DNA of 35,546 bases from Lysobacter antibioticus (GCF_000731095.1 NZ_JMTZ01000041.1:1-35546); one strand, 5' to 3'. Positions 7,555-16,111 are shown, numbered from the stretch's first letter. The notes: a model not told the origin generated them from the letters alone. Made by a program: numbers and translations.

Positions 7555-8216
7555 GCACATCGGTATTGCTGGTCGACGACCACGAGGTGGTGCGCAAAGG
7601 CATCCGCAGCCTGTTGATGCTGACCGACGACTTCGAAGTCGTCGGCGAAGCCGGCGGCGGCGCCGAGGCGATCGCGCTGGCGCGCGAACTGGCGCCGGAC
7701 CTGATCGTGATCGACCTGATGATGCCCGACGTCGACGGCGTCGAGGCGATCCGCGCGATCAAGGGCCTGAGCCCGCGCAGCGCCATCGCGGTGCTGACCT
7801 CGACCGACCAGGACGACCTGGCCTTCGCCGCGATCGAGGCCGGCGCGCAGTCGCTGTTGTTCAAGAGCATGCTCGGCGACGAGCTGCTGGCGACCTTGCG
7901 GCGCATCGCCGGCGGCGAGGCGGTGATCCATCCCTTCGTCGCCCAGCGCATCCTCAAGGCGGTGCGGCGCAAGCGCGAGCCGCGCGAGGACCCCTTCGCC
8001 TGCCTGACCGAACGCGAGCTGGACGTCTTGCGCAAGCTGGCCGAGGGAGGCAGCAATGCGCGCATCGCCGCGGCCTTGAACATCGGCGAGAAGACGGTGA
8101 AGTCGCACCTCGGCAACGTGCTGGCCAAGCTGCACCTGGCCGACCGCACCGAGGCGGTCGCGTTCGCCTGGCGGCGCGGCCTGATGTCGGCGGAATCCGA
8201 GCACGGCGGCGGCTGA
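7551..8216 (+). CDS. LuxR/NarL-family response regulator
   Basis: This 221-aa cytoplasmic DNA-binding regulator is the partner of the upstream kinase (ATGA overlap, so translationally coupled). The receiver domain (1-120) has the acidic pair VDD at 8-10, phospho-acceptor Asp55 in VIDLMMPDVDG, a Thr switch residue in AVLTST, and Lys in LFKS. The C-terminal LuxR helix-turn-helix reads LTERELDVLRKLAEGGSNA and then EKTVKSHLGNVLAKL. Targets are not evident from the sequence. The next gene on the same strand is a protease autotransporter 580 bases away, with its own leader, so co-regulation is only a possibility. Confidence 0.93.
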   Translation: MSTSVLLVDDHEVVRKGIRSLLMLTDDFEVVGEAGGGAEAIALARELAPDLIVIDLMMPDVDGVEAIRAIKGLSPRSAIAVLTSTDQDDLAFAAIEAGAQSLLFKSMLGDELLATLRRIAGGEAVIHPFVAQRILKAVRRKREPREDPFACLTERELDVLRKLAEGGSNARIAAALNIGEKTVKSHLGNVLAKLHLADRTEAVAFAWRRGLMSAESEHGGG

Positions 8217-8230
8217 CGGTTTCGCGACGC

Positions 8231-8513
8231 CTCTCAAAGCCGTCATCCCCGCGAAGGCGGGGCGCATGGATGCGCTTGCGGGCGACTGACTCGCGCACTC
8301 ATGAACGCCAGGGCGTTATGCGCCCGGGCCGGGGGAGAGACTTCACAGCGATGCCTCGGTGAAGCCCTGGGTTCCCGCCTACGCGGGAACGACGGTAGAG
8401 AGGTCTCGCTGCGCCTCTCAAAGCCGTCATCCCCGCGAAGGCGGGGATCCAGAGACTTCAGAGCGACGCTTCGGTGAAGCCCTGCGCCCCGGCCTTGCGC
8501 GGGGGCGACGACA
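8231..8513 (+). repeat. Two tandem copies of a CCCCGCGAAGGCGGGG hairpin repeat
   Basis: The 32-base block starting ctctcaaagccgtcatcccc occurs at 8231-8262 and again at 8415-8446. Each copy contains the hairpin CCCCGC-GAAG-GCGGGG. Each is followed by agacttca..agcga.gc.tcggtgaagccctg and then another hairpin (cccgcctacgcggga at about 8370 in copy 1; a diverged form in copy 2). The first copy carries an extra ~75-base insertion. Short ORFs here are repeat-derived. It looks like a known style of xanthomonad intergenic repeat and fills much of the 8217-8798 gap. Confidence 0.75.
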
Positions 8514-8682
8514 AATAATTCTCACGGCTTCTCAAGCATCCGCGCGCTTTGTCGTGGCGTCTGGCGCCAGATTCGGCAAAGTCGAATCGATCGTTTCCGT
8601 CGCCTCACTATCCGCGCAAGCGTCGTTAGTCATGCCTGCCGAATGGCACAACTGGGTAGGGAGGCACACGTGTCCTTGCGTT

Positions 8683-8693
8683 TGTGATTCACA
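8683..8693. promoter_or_regulatory. TGTGATTCACA palindrome upstream of the protease gene
   Basis: TGTGA and TCACA half-sites, as used by CRP/Clp regulators, are separated by one base instead of the usual six. The site lies 105 bases before the protease start, and an ACACGTGT palindrome lies at 8666-8673. The non-standard spacing makes a Clp site doubtful; it may be an operator for another regulator. Confidence 0.25.
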
Positions 8694-8798
8694 CAGGTCG
8701 CACGAAGATCGACCGAACACGATGCCGCGATAGGCATCGGACCACTGCTTCAAGCGCCGCTACGCCGCGCTTTCGACACGATAAGGGACTACTGACCG

Positions 8799-11700
8799 AT
8801 GCAAGGCATTACCCGCACCACGCGTAATCGCGTTACCCGCATGCATTCCCGTTCCCTGCTTTCGCTCGCCATCGTCGGCGGCCTGCTCGCCGTTTCGGCG
8901 TCGGCCGCGGCGCAGAACGCGAACCCGATGGGCCAGCTCGGCAATCCCGACAGCTGGCGCAGCGACGAATTCAAGGCCGATTGGGGCCTGGCCACGATCA
9001 ACGCCCAGTACGCCTATGCGCGCGGCCTGACCGGCAAGGGCATCCGTCTGGGCGTGTACGACAGCGGCACGGTGTTCGGCCATCCCGAGTTCGCCGGCAA
9101 GGACCACCGCGCCGTGCACATGGCCGACGTGCTCGCCGACGGCAGCGTTTGCACCAACACCTCGATCATCGGAGGCGCCGGCGCCTGCTTCACCTCGCGC
9201 GGCGACCAGGCGCAGATCCGCTACGTCGGCTTCAACGCGAACGTGCCCGAGAACATCCGCCGCATCATCCAGTCCGGCCCCTACGTGCAGCCGGGTTGGG
9301 AGTTCAACACCCACGGCACCCACGTCGGCGGCACCATCGCCGCCAACCGCGACGGCAGCGGCATGCACGGTGTCGCCTTCGGCGCCGACCTGACCGCGGC
9401 CAAGTGGTCGTTCAACAGCGTGCGCGAGTGGGCGCGCAGCGCCACCGGCGGCTACAGCGTCGTCAGCATCGGCGGCGTCGGCCCGGAAGACGCGACCGTC
9501 GCCGGCATGTACGCGCAAATGAACGAGCAGGGTGTGCGCGCGGTCAATCACAGCTGGGGCTTGGCCAACGAGCCGAATACCCTGGCCCAGCTCGACGGCT
9601 ATCTGTTCGACCCCGACAACGCCGCCTATTTCGACACCTTCGCCAAGGGCTCGCTCGACAAGGGCATGCTGCAGGTGTGGGCGGCGGGCAATCACAACGT
9701 CGCCGGCACGACCCCGCAGACCGCGCCGCAGGCTGGCTTGTACGCGAGCCTGCCGCGCGGCCGCGCCGAACTCGAGCCGTACTGGCTGAGCGTGGTCAAC
9801 GTCAATCAGAACCTGGTGCTCAGCGCTTCGTCGATGCGTTGCGCGCAGACCGCGAACTGGTGCGTCGCCGCACCGGGTTCGACGATCAACTCGACCGTGC
9901 TCGGCGGCGAGGAATCGCTGCAGGGCGGGTTGGTGCGCAATCCCGACGGAACGATTTCCTTCGACATCACCGCCGGCGCGCCGACGTTCGAGTACGGCAA
10001 CCTCAGCGGCACCTCGATGGCGACGCCGCACGCAGTCGGTTCGCTCGGCCTGCTGATGGAGCGCTTCCCCTATCTCGCCAACACCCAGGTCCGCGACATC
10101 CTGCTGACCACCGCGACCGATCTCGGCGCGCCGGGCGTGGACGAGGTCTACGGCTGGGGCTTGATCGATTTGAAGAAAGCAATCGACGGCCCGGGCCAGA
10201 TCCGCGTCGACACCGATGTGGTGATGGACCGTCCGGGCGGCGGCGCCAAGGTGTGGGACGGTAAGGCTTGGGACGATTGGCGCAACGACATCGGCGGTTC
10301 CGGCGTGCTGAGCAAGTCCGGCCTCGGTTGGTTGCGCTTGAGCGGCAACAACAGTTTCGGCGGCCTCAAAGTCAAGGACGGCGTGCTCGAACTGACCGGC
10401 CACAACACCTACGCCGCGCAGGTCGAAGGCGGCACCCTGGTCGTCAACGGCAGCTTGACCACGGCCTCGTTGCCGGTGCTCGCCGGCGGCGCGCTCGGCG
10501 GCAGCGGCCGCATCGTCGGCGACGTGCGCATCGAAGGCGCGGTCTCGCCGGGCAATTCGATCGGCACCCTGAGCGTGCAGGGCAACTACGTGCAAGCGGC
10601 GGGTTCGACCTATGTCGCCGAGCTGTCGGCCGGCGGCGCCTCCGACCGCATCGACGTCAGCGGCCAGGCCCGTCTCGAAGGCGGCAAGCTGGTGGTGCTG
10701 CATGCGCCGGGCCAGTACATGCTCGGCCAGTCGTTCAACCTGATCAGCGCCGCCGGCGGCGTCAGCGGCCAGTTCGCCTCGCTCGACCAGACCGCGTTCT
10801 CGCCGTTCCTCAAGTTCGGCCTCAGCTATGCGGCCAACCAGGTCGGCGTCGACGTGACCCGCGGCGCCTCGCTGGCGGCGAGCGCGCAGACCGACAACCA
10901 GCGTGCCGCCGCCGCCGCGGCCGACCGCCTCGCGATCGGCCAGGGCATTCCGCAGCCGCTGACCCAGTTGTTCCCGGAACAGGCGCTGGCCGCGCTCGAC
11001 GCGCTCAGCGGCGAGGCCCACGCCAGCCTGCGTTCGATCATGGTCGACGACAACCGCCATGTGCGCGATGCCGCCTTGGGCCGTGCGCGCGCCGGTCGCG
11101 GCGATTTCGCCGCCGACAGCGCCGGCGAATCCTCGCAGGGCGCCTGGGTGCAGTTGCTGAAGTCCGGCGGCACCCTCGACGGCGACGGCAATGCCGCGCG
11201 CAATGAGTACAACGGCTCGGCCACCTTGCTCGGTTACGACTACCGCTTCGACGGCGGCTGGCGCATCGGCGTGCTCGGCGGCAGCGGCCGCAGCGACAAC
11301 AACGATGCCCGTAACGACAAGGGCCGCATCAAGACCCGTCACCTGGGCCTGTACGCCGGGCAGAACTGGGGCGGTTTCGGCCTCAGCGCCGGCGTCGCGT
11401 TCGCCCGTCACGACGTCGACCTGGATCGCGGCATCGCCTTCAACGGCTTCAACGATCGCGCCCGTTCCAACTACGACGCCGACAGTAAGCAGGGCTTCGT
11501 CGAAGGCGGCTACCGCTTCGACGCCGGCGCTTGGGCGTTCGAGCCGTATGCGCAGTTCGCCCAGGTGCGGGTGAAGAGCGATGGCTTCCAGGAAAGCGGC
11601 GGTGCCGCGGCGCTGACCGGCCGCGGCGCCGACAGCCGCGTCAACCTGTCGACGCTGGGTCTGCGCTTCAACGTCGACCTGAAGGGCTCGCAGCAGGAGC

Positions 11701-11960
11701 AGAGCTGGCTGAGCCTGCGCGGCGGCCTCGGCCGTCGCCATGCCAGCGGCGACCTCAACCCGGCGACCTCGGTGGCCTGGCGCGGCGGCGACGCCTTCCA
11801 GGTCCACGGTGCGCCCCTGGCCGACGACGCCACCCTGCTCGAAGCCGGCATCGCCGCACGCCTGAGCGCGAACGGTTTGTTGGAACTGAACTACAGCGGT
11901 CAGCTCGCCGACGAGGCGCACGACCACGGAGTCAACGCGCGGTATTCCCTGCGCTTCTAA
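8799..11960 (+). CDS. Subtilisin-like serine protease autotransporter (S8 family)
   Basis: This 1053-aa secreted protease uses type Va secretion. A signal peptide ends near ASAAAQ (residue 39). The S8 catalytic domain (~65-460) has Asp88 in LGVYDSG, His172 in THGTHVGGT, oxyanion Asn298 in WAAGNHN and Ser406 in LSGTSMATPHA, so all catalytic residues are present. An autotransporter-associated beta-helix segment (VKDGVLELTGHNTY, ~525-540) and a low-complexity linker follow. The C-terminal ~270 residues form the outer-membrane barrel, beginning around QGAWVQLLKSGG and ending in the aromatic residue Phe of RYSLRF. The ATG at 8799 has AAGGGA upstream; an alternative start at 8841 would give a more standard signal peptide. 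A terminator follows. Likely role: extracellular proteolysis, as in predatory or lytic xanthomonads. Confidence 0.95.
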   Translation: MQGITRTTRNRVTRMHSRSLLSLAIVGGLLAVSASAAAQNANPMGQLGNPDSWRSDEFKADWGLATINAQYAYARGLTGKGIRLGVYDSGTVFGHPEFAGKDHRAVHMADVLADGSVCTNTSIIGGAGACFTSRGDQAQIRYVGFNANVPENIRRIIQSGPYVQPGWEFNTHGTHVGGTIAANRDGSGMHGVAFGADLTAAKWSFNSVREWARSATGGYSVVSIGGVGPEDATVAGMYAQMNEQGVRAVNHSWGLANEPNTLAQLDGYLFDPDNAAYFDTFAKGSLDKGMLQVWAAGNHNVAGTTPQTAPQAGLYASLPRGRAELEPYWLSVVNVNQNLVLSASSMRCAQTANWCVAAPGSTINSTVLGGEESLQGGLVRNPDGTISFDITAGAPTFEYGNLSGTSMATPHAVGSLGLLMERFPYLANTQVRDILLTTATDLGAPGVDEVYGWGLIDLKKAIDGPGQIRVDTDVVMDRPGGGAKVWDGKAWDDWRNDIGGSGVLSKSGLGWLRLSGNNSFGGLKVKDGVLELTGHNTYAAQVEGGTLVVNGSLTTASLPVLAGGALGGSGRIVGDVRIEGAVSPGNSIGTLSVQGNYVQAAGSTYVAELSAGGASDRIDVSGQARLEGGKLVVLHAPGQYMLGQSFNLISAAGGVSGQFASLDQTAFSPFLKFGLSYAANQVGVDVTRGASLAASAQTDNQRAAAAAADRLAIGQGIPQPLTQLFPEQALAALDALSGEAHASLRSIMVDDNRHVRDAALGRARAGRGDFAADSAGESSQGAWVQLLKSGGTLDGDGNAARNEYNGSATLLGYDYRFDGGWRIGVLGGSGRSDNNDARNDKGRIKTRHLGLYAGQNWGGFGLSAGVAFARHDVDLDRGIAFNGFNDRARSNYDADSKQGFVEGGYRFDAGAWAFEPYAQFAQVRVKSDGFQESGGAAALTGRGADSRVNLSTLGLRFNVDLKGSQQEQSWLSLRGGLGRRHASGDLNPATSVAWRGGDAFQVHGAPLADDATLLEAGIAARLSANGLLELNYSGQLADEAHDHGVNARYSLRF

Positions 11961-11985
11961 CCCCCCGCCCGAAGGGGGAGCCCCC

Positions 11986-12023
11986 GAAGCCGCAACGATC
12001 TAGGTCGTTGCGGCTTCTTTTTT
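11986..12023 (+). terminator. Intrinsic terminator of the protease gene
   Basis: A perfect 13-bp stem (GAAGCCGCAACGA / TCGTTGCGGCTTC) with a 6-base loop is followed by six Ts, 25 bases after the protease stop. This is a textbook Rho-independent terminator. Confidence 0.93.
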
Positions 12024-12045
12024 GGGTTCGTCTGGGGGTAAAAGC

Positions 12046-12333
12046 AAGAGCAAGAGCAAATCCCCCCTGGCCCCCCTTTTTCAAAGGGGGGACTCGTTCG
12101 AGTGAGATCGGATGCTTTCTGTTCCTGAGCGAGGCAGGTGTAGGCATGAGGGAGGCAAGTGCAGGTAGTCGTAGAGCCATAGGCAAAGCCGAAGCCAAAG
12201 CCGAAGGTAAATACGCGTGCCGGCCGCGTTGCGCATCCGGCGAACGCTCCACCTGGCTACGCGTCTCCCCGACCACCCCTAGGCACTCCCCCCTTTGAAA
12301 AAGGGGGGCTAGGGGGGATTTGCTCCGGCTCTT
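12046..12333. repeat. MITE-like or REP-doublet element with 49-bp inverted arms
   Basis: The arms 12046-12094 and 12285-12333 are reverse complements at 45 of 49 positions. Each arm also contains its own hairpin (CCCCCCTTT...AAAGGGGGG). Between them lie about 190 bases with small repeats (ggcaaagccgaagccaaagccgaagg) and no convincing ORF. It fills most of the gap between the protease terminator and the LysE gene. No clear target-site duplication is seen. It could be a non-autonomous mobile element or two REP units in opposite orientation. Confidence 0.7.
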
Positions 12334-12513
12334 ACGACAACGAACCGCCGCCATCACCCGCGGTCCGAGACTCACCACTCCGACCATCACCATCCACCAC
12401 CCCCCAGCGTTGCGCCACACCCGCTTATGCCGGTCGCCGCATTCGGCGATGATGAGGCCCCGCCGCCATTGCCCCGTGCATCGCGCCGGTTCCCCACGAC
12501 TCCGGAGATGCGC

Positions 12514-13143
12514 ATGTTCGAGCTGTCGGCACTCTTGACCTTCGCCGGCCTGGCCCTGGTCATGGTCCTCACCCCGGGGCCGAACATGATTTATCTGGTC
12601 TCGCGCTCGATCTGCCAGGGCCGCAAGGCCGGGCTGATTTCGCTGGCCGGGGTCGGCGTCGGCTTCTTCTTCTATCTGTTCGCCGCCGCCTTCGGCATCA
12701 CCGCGCTGTTGTTCGCTGTGCCGTTCGCCTACGACGCGCTGCGCATCGGCGGCGCGATGTACCTGCTGTGGATGGCCTGGCAGGCGGTGCGGCCGGGCGG
12801 TCGCTCGCCGTTCCAGGTCCGCGACCTGGCCGCCGACAGCCCGCGCCGCTTGTTCACCATGGGCCTGCTGACCAGTCTGTTGAACCCCAAGGTGGCGATG
12901 TTCTATCTCGCCCTGCTGCCGCAGTTCATCGACCCGCAGCGCAGCGTGATGCTGCAGTCGTTGCTGCTGGGCAGCCTGCAGATCGCGATCAGCGTCGGCG
13001 TCAACGCGTTGATCGTCGCCGGCGCCGGCGGCATCGCCAACTTCCTGGCCGGACGGCCGCGCTGGGTGACCGCGCAGCGCTGGGTCATGGGCGGGGTGTT
13101 GTCGGGGCTGGCGGTGCGCATGGCGGTCGACGCCCGCCGCTGA
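12514..13143 (+). CDS. LysE/RhtB-family amino acid exporter
   Basis: This 209-aa inner-membrane protein has six hydrophobic segments and the family length. The N-terminal motif VLTPGPNMIYLVSRS and the G..AGL.S..GV.VGF block are diagnostic of LysE/RhtB exporters, as is LLNPKVAMFYLALLPQFID in the middle. These proteins export amino acids or derivatives such as homoserine lactone; the substrate here cannot be read from sequence. The ATG at 12514 has GGAG 6 bases upstream; the ATG at 12508 touches that site and is less likely, and the frame is open upstream. It is convergent with the DUF4031 gene, with only three bases between stops. Confidence 0.9.
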   Translation: MFELSALLTFAGLALVMVLTPGPNMIYLVSRSICQGRKAGLISLAGVGVGFFFYLFAAAFGITALLFAVPFAYDALRIGGAMYLLWMAWQAVRPGGRSPFQVRDLAADSPRRLFTMGLLTSLLNPKVAMFYLALLPQFIDPQRSVMLQSLLLGSLQIAISVGVNALIVAGAGGIANFLAGRPRWVTAQRWVMGGVLSGLAVRMAVDARR

Positions 13144-13146
13144 GGC

Positions 13147-13431
13147 TCAAGGCGCGCGGCCGGCAGCCTGGTCGCGCGCGCGCTGGATGATCGCGCGGAC
13201 CTGGGCGCGGTCGCGATGGCGCGAAATCGCCACCGCGCCGAGCGCGATCGCGCGTTCGCGCATCTGCGCGGTGACGTCGTAGTGGCAGCCGCTGGCCTTG
13301 TCCTGGAACGATTCGCGGCGCTTGCCGAGCCGCGCCGCGAAAGCGTGCAACTCGTCGAGGCGGTCGGCCATCAGATGCGCCCAGCGTTCGCCGCGCCAGG
13401 GCCACACGGCATCGTCGACGTACACGGTCAC
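13147..13431 (-). CDS. DUF4031 domain protein
   Basis: This 94-aa cytoplasmic protein begins VTVYVDDAVWPWRG and contains HLMADRLDELHAFAARLG and a later HYDVT motif, matching the DUF4031 family over its full length (~80-95 aa). The function of the family is unknown. The GTG start at 13431 has GGAG 7 bases upstream; the frame continues upstream without a better start. It is convergent with the LysE-type gene. Confidence 0.82.
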   Translation of the reverse strand: MTVYVDDAVWPWRGERWAHLMADRLDELHAFAARLGKRRESFQDKASGCHYDVTAQMRERAIALGAVAISRHRDRAQVRAIIQRARDQAAGRAP

Positions 13432-13575
13432 CGCATTTCTCCAGGGAATGAATCCAGCCGCGTCGCGGACGATTCTGTCACGACGCGCGGCTGAGAGCCG
13501 CGCAGGCGACAGGCTGTGCCCAGTATCCGACAATCGCGGTGTCGCGGGCGTCTTCCCTCGCTCGCAGGAGCCGTC

Positions 13576-13965
13576 ATGCGGATCTCGGCCATCCACCACG
13601 TCGCGATCATCTGTTCCGACTATCGACGCTCGAAGCACTTCTACACTCAGGTGCTCGGGCTGAGCGTGCTCGCCGAGGTGCATCGCGAGGCGCGGCGTTC
13701 TTATAAGCTCGATCTGGCCTTGCCCGACGGCGGCCAGATCGAACTGTTCTCCTTCCCCGATCCGCCGCCGCGGCCGTCCTATCCGGAAGCCTGCGGCCTG
13801 CGTCATCTCGCTTTCGCGGTCGACGACATCGACGCCTGCGTCGCCGAGCTGCAGGCGCAGGCCGTCGCGGTCGAGGCGGTGCGCGTCGACGAATACACCG
13901 GGCGCCGTTACACCTTCTTCGCCGACCCCGACGGTTTGCCGATCGAATTCTACGAACGCGGCTGA
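13576..13965 (+). CDS. VOC family (glyoxalase-fold) metalloprotein
   Basis: This 129-aa cytoplasmic protein has one pair of beta-alpha-beta-beta-beta modules. The four expected metal ligands are visible: His8 (IHHVAI), Glu56 (QIELFSF), His77 (LRHLAFAV) and Glu124 (PIEFYE). LRHLAFAVDDID and FFADPDGLPIEFYE resemble the YaeR/GloA2-type subfamily, whose substrates are mostly unknown. The ATG has CAGGAG 5 bases upstream. Its stop codon lies within a palindrome shared with the stop of the convergent DedA gene. Confidence 0.88.
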   Translation: MRISAIHHVAIICSDYRRSKHFYTQVLGLSVLAEVHREARRSYKLDLALPDGGQIELFSFPDPPPRPSYPEACGLRHLAFAVDDIDACVAELQAQAVAVEAVRVDEYTGRRYTFFADPDGLPIEFYERG

Positions 13966-13985
13966 GGCGCCGCGCGGCCGCCTCA
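13963..13985. terminator. Palindrome spanning two convergent stop codons
   Basis: TGAGGCG ... CGCCTCA is a 7-bp inverted repeat whose outer bases are the TGA stops of both convergent genes. The 9-base loop (CCGCGCGGC) is itself self-complementary. It could be a bidirectional transcription stop, although no T run follows on either side. Confidence 0.5.
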
Positions 13986-14915
13986 GGCGTGGGCGACGAG
14001 GTGGCCGTGCTCGCGCCAGGCCTCGAAGCCGCCGGCCAGCGGGCGCACGCGCTTGAAACCGCGCCGGCGCAGTTCGCGCGCGAGGGTCGCGGCCGAGGCT
14101 TCGTTCGGGCAATCGCAGTAGACGATGACCTCGTCGCGCCGCTCCAAAGGAACATCGGCCAGGGACACGTCGGCCAGCGAAGCGACGAATACCGCACCGG
14201 GTATCCAGCCGGAGGCGTCGCGTTGCGGCTGCGAGCGCACGTCGAGGATCATCGGGCCGTTGCCGTCTTCGAGCAGCCGATAGAGCTCAGGCACGGTGAT
14301 CCGCGCCATCCGCAGTTCGCGCAGGAACAGGCGGCGCTTGAGCAGCTTGTAGCCGACGAAGGCGGCGATGGCCGCGGCCACCAGCAGCAGGCCGTAGCGG
14401 CCGAGCGTCTCCAGGCTGTCGAGCACGTCGTTGACGGCCTCGTGGAAGACCGCGCCGACCGCGACCGCGAGGCCGGCCCAGAGCAGGGCGCCGATGCCGT
14501 CGTAGAAGGCGAAGCGACGCGCGCTGGTGCCGGTCTCGCCGGCCAGGGTGGTCGCGACCGCGGCGAAACCGGGCACGAACTTGGCCACCACCAGCGACGG
14601 CGCGCCCCAGCGCGCGTATACGCCGCGGGTCATCAGCACGCACGAGTCCGGCGACAGCGAGACCTTGCACATCAGCCGCAGCAAGGCCGCGCCGATCCGG
14701 CGCCCGCCGAGATACCACAGGCTGTCGGCAAGCAAGGCGGCAAGCGCGGCGATCAACAGGATCGGCCACAGGCTCTGCTGCTGGTCCACCGCAATCGCGG
14801 CGGTGACGATGATCGGCGGATAAGCCGGCACGGGCAGCCCGCCCTGATCGAGGAACACGCTGACGAAGACCACGAGCAGGCCGTAGGTCTGGATCAGATG
14901 CAGCAGGGCGTCCAT
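13983..14915 (-). CDS. DedA-type membrane protein fused to a rhodanese domain
   Basis: This 310-aa protein has a DedA/SNARE-associated membrane domain (1-~195) with the family motifs VFLDQGGLPVPAYP, F.PG.....LAGE (KFVPGFAAVATTLAGETG) and YDGIGALLWAG. It continues into a cytoplasmic rhodanese domain (~205-305) with VSELYRLLE-type start, MILDVRSQPQRDASGWIPGA, the catalytic loop VIVYCDCPNEAS (Cys267) and RPLAGGFEAW. DedA proteins act in membrane lipid or proton-motive-force homeostasis; the rhodanese may carry sulfur or sense redox state. AGGA precedes the ATG. The fusion is a recognised proteobacterial architecture. A tandem repeat array lies in its upstream region. Confidence 0.9.
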   Translation of the reverse strand: MDALLHLIQTYGLLVVFVSVFLDQGGLPVPAYPPIIVTAAIAVDQQQSLWPILLIAALAALLADSLWYLGGRRIGAALLRLMCKVSLSPDSCVLMTRGVYARWGAPSLVVAKFVPGFAAVATTLAGETGTSARRFAFYDGIGALLWAGLAVAVGAVFHEAVNDVLDSLETLGRYGLLLVAAAIAAFVGYKLLKRRLFLRELRMARITVPELYRLLEDGNGPMILDVRSQPQRDASGWIPGAVFVASLADVSLADVPLERRDEVIVYCDCPNEASAATLARELRRRGFKRVRPLAGGFEAWREHGHLVAHA

Positions 14916-14930
14916 CGGTCGGTCCTAAGA

Positions 14931-15054
14931 CCGCGTCACGCGGTCGGAAAACATGGCAATGCCGCGTCACGCGGTCGGGAAATATGGGCAAGCCGCGTCG
15001 CGCGGTCGGAAAAAATAGCGAGCCGCGCCGGGCGGCCGGGTAAACGTGGGCAAG
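14931..15054. repeat. Four tandem ~31-bp repeats with CCGCG-N3-CGCGG palindromes
   Basis: Units start at 14931, 14962, 14993 and 15023 (31, 31, 30 and 32 bases). Each begins ccgcgtcacgcggtcgg or a variant and ends with an A-rich stretch and ggcaag. A decayed fifth unit may start at 15055. The array begins 15 bases upstream of the DedA-rhodanese start, so it overlaps its leader and probably its promoter. The rest of the 14916-15301 gap shows no gene. Confidence 0.75.
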
Positions 15055-15301
15055 CCAACGGGGCCAGGCGGCCTCGCACGGCTGGAAAACCATCGGCAGT
15101 TTCCGCCCGCGCCGCGTCCGCTGCAATCGCATGGCGGCGACGGATCGTTGCGGGCCTGGCATCGGCGCTGCGGTCGCCGGACCGCCGCGTTCGGAGCCGA
15201 TGCGGGTCCAAACTGCGGTCGCCGTAGCCTTGGGCGTCACATCGGCGGCCGCACAATGCCCCGTGCCGGGACGATGCGGCCGGCCGTCACGGGAGTGTTC
15301 G

Positions 15302-16111
15302 ATGCGCCTGGAAGGCAGTCAGGAAACCTTGTTGATCACGCTTTATGCCAAGGCGATGGACAACCGCGCCACGCCGTCGATCCTGCGCGACGCCCTGGCC
15401 GACGACCTGGTCCGCCACATAGACTACGATTTCGAACGCTTCGGCCTGGGCCCGTCGGACATCCGCGGGCTGGCGCTGCGCTCGCGCATCATCGACGGCT
15501 GGACTCGCGCCGCGCTGCAAGCGCGCCCCGACACCCTGGTGCTGCATCTGGCCTGCGGCCTGGACTCGCGCGTGTTCCGGGTCGATCCGCCCTTGGAAGT
15601 GGATTGGATCGACCTCGATTTTCCCGAGGTGATCCGCCTGCGCGAGGCGCTGCTGCCGCAACGCGCCGGGCGCTACCGCACCTTGCCGAGCAACGTCATG
15701 GAGCCGGACTGGATCGAGCGCCTCGACAACCAGCGCCCGGTCCTGGTGATCGCCGAGGGCTTGTTTCCCTACCTCGACGAGCGCCGCGCCCGCGAACTGG
15801 TGCGGCGCCTGATCGAACGGTTTCCGCAGGGCGGGCAATTGCTGTGCGATCTGTACAGCCCGCTCGCGCTGCGCCTGCTCCGCCACGCGACCATGATCCG
15901 CGCGACCAAGGCCCGCATCGGCGATTGGACCCGCGCCGAACCGCGCAGCCTGGAAGCCTGGCATCCGCGGCTGCAGTTCGTCGACGAGCCGCGCCTGAGC
16001 GAAGTCGTCGAGGTGGCGGCCCTGCCGCGGGCGCAGCGCTGGCTGTTCAAGCTTTACGACCGCTCCGAATGGCTGCGCAACCTGGGCCGCGTGGCCCGTT
16101 TCCGCTTCTGA
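15302..16111 (+). CDS. SAM-dependent O-methyltransferase, LCM/TcmP-like
   Basis: This 269-aa cytoplasmic class I methyltransferase is of the leucine carboxyl methyltransferase-like family (COG3315 style). Motif I is VLHLACGLDSRVFRV (~80-94), followed by WIDLDFPEVIRLREALLP and then VLVIAEGLFPYLDERRARELV, which is typical of this family. In bacteria such enzymes are often linked to polyketide O-methylation, but no biosynthetic genes are adjacent here and the substrate is unknown. The ATG at 15302 has GGGAG 6 bases upstream; the frame is open upstream to 15131 but that part has no family similarity. It is divergent from the DedA gene. Confidence 0.87.
   Translation: MRLEGSQETLLITLYAKAMDNRATPSILRDALADDLVRHIDYDFERFGLGPSDIRGLALRSRIIDGWTRAALQARPDTLVLHLACGLDSRVFRVDPPLEVDWIDLDFPEVIRLREALLPQRAGRYRTLPSNVMEPDWIERLDNQRPVLVIAEGLFPYLDERRARELVRRLIERFPQGGQLLCDLYSPLALRLLRHATMIRATKARIGDWTRAEPRSLEAWHPRLQFVDEPRLSEVVEVAALPRAQRWLFKLYDRSEWLRNLGRVARFRF

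Noticed and set aside
8359-8733. 124-aa ORF (contains RHPREGGDPE)
   Set aside because: It is a translation of the CCCCGCGAAGGCGGGG dispersed repeat, a common false gene.
8532-8753. 73-aa minus-strand ORF upstream of the protease
   Set aside because: Lies in the probable promoter region of the protease, has no ribosome-binding site or family resemblance.
8760-11927. 1055-aa open frame on the minus strand
   Set aside because: It runs antisense to the whole protease autotransporter, whose catalytic and barrel motifs are clear. The antisense translation is low-complexity Ala/Val/Gly/Arg typical of high-GC shadow frames.
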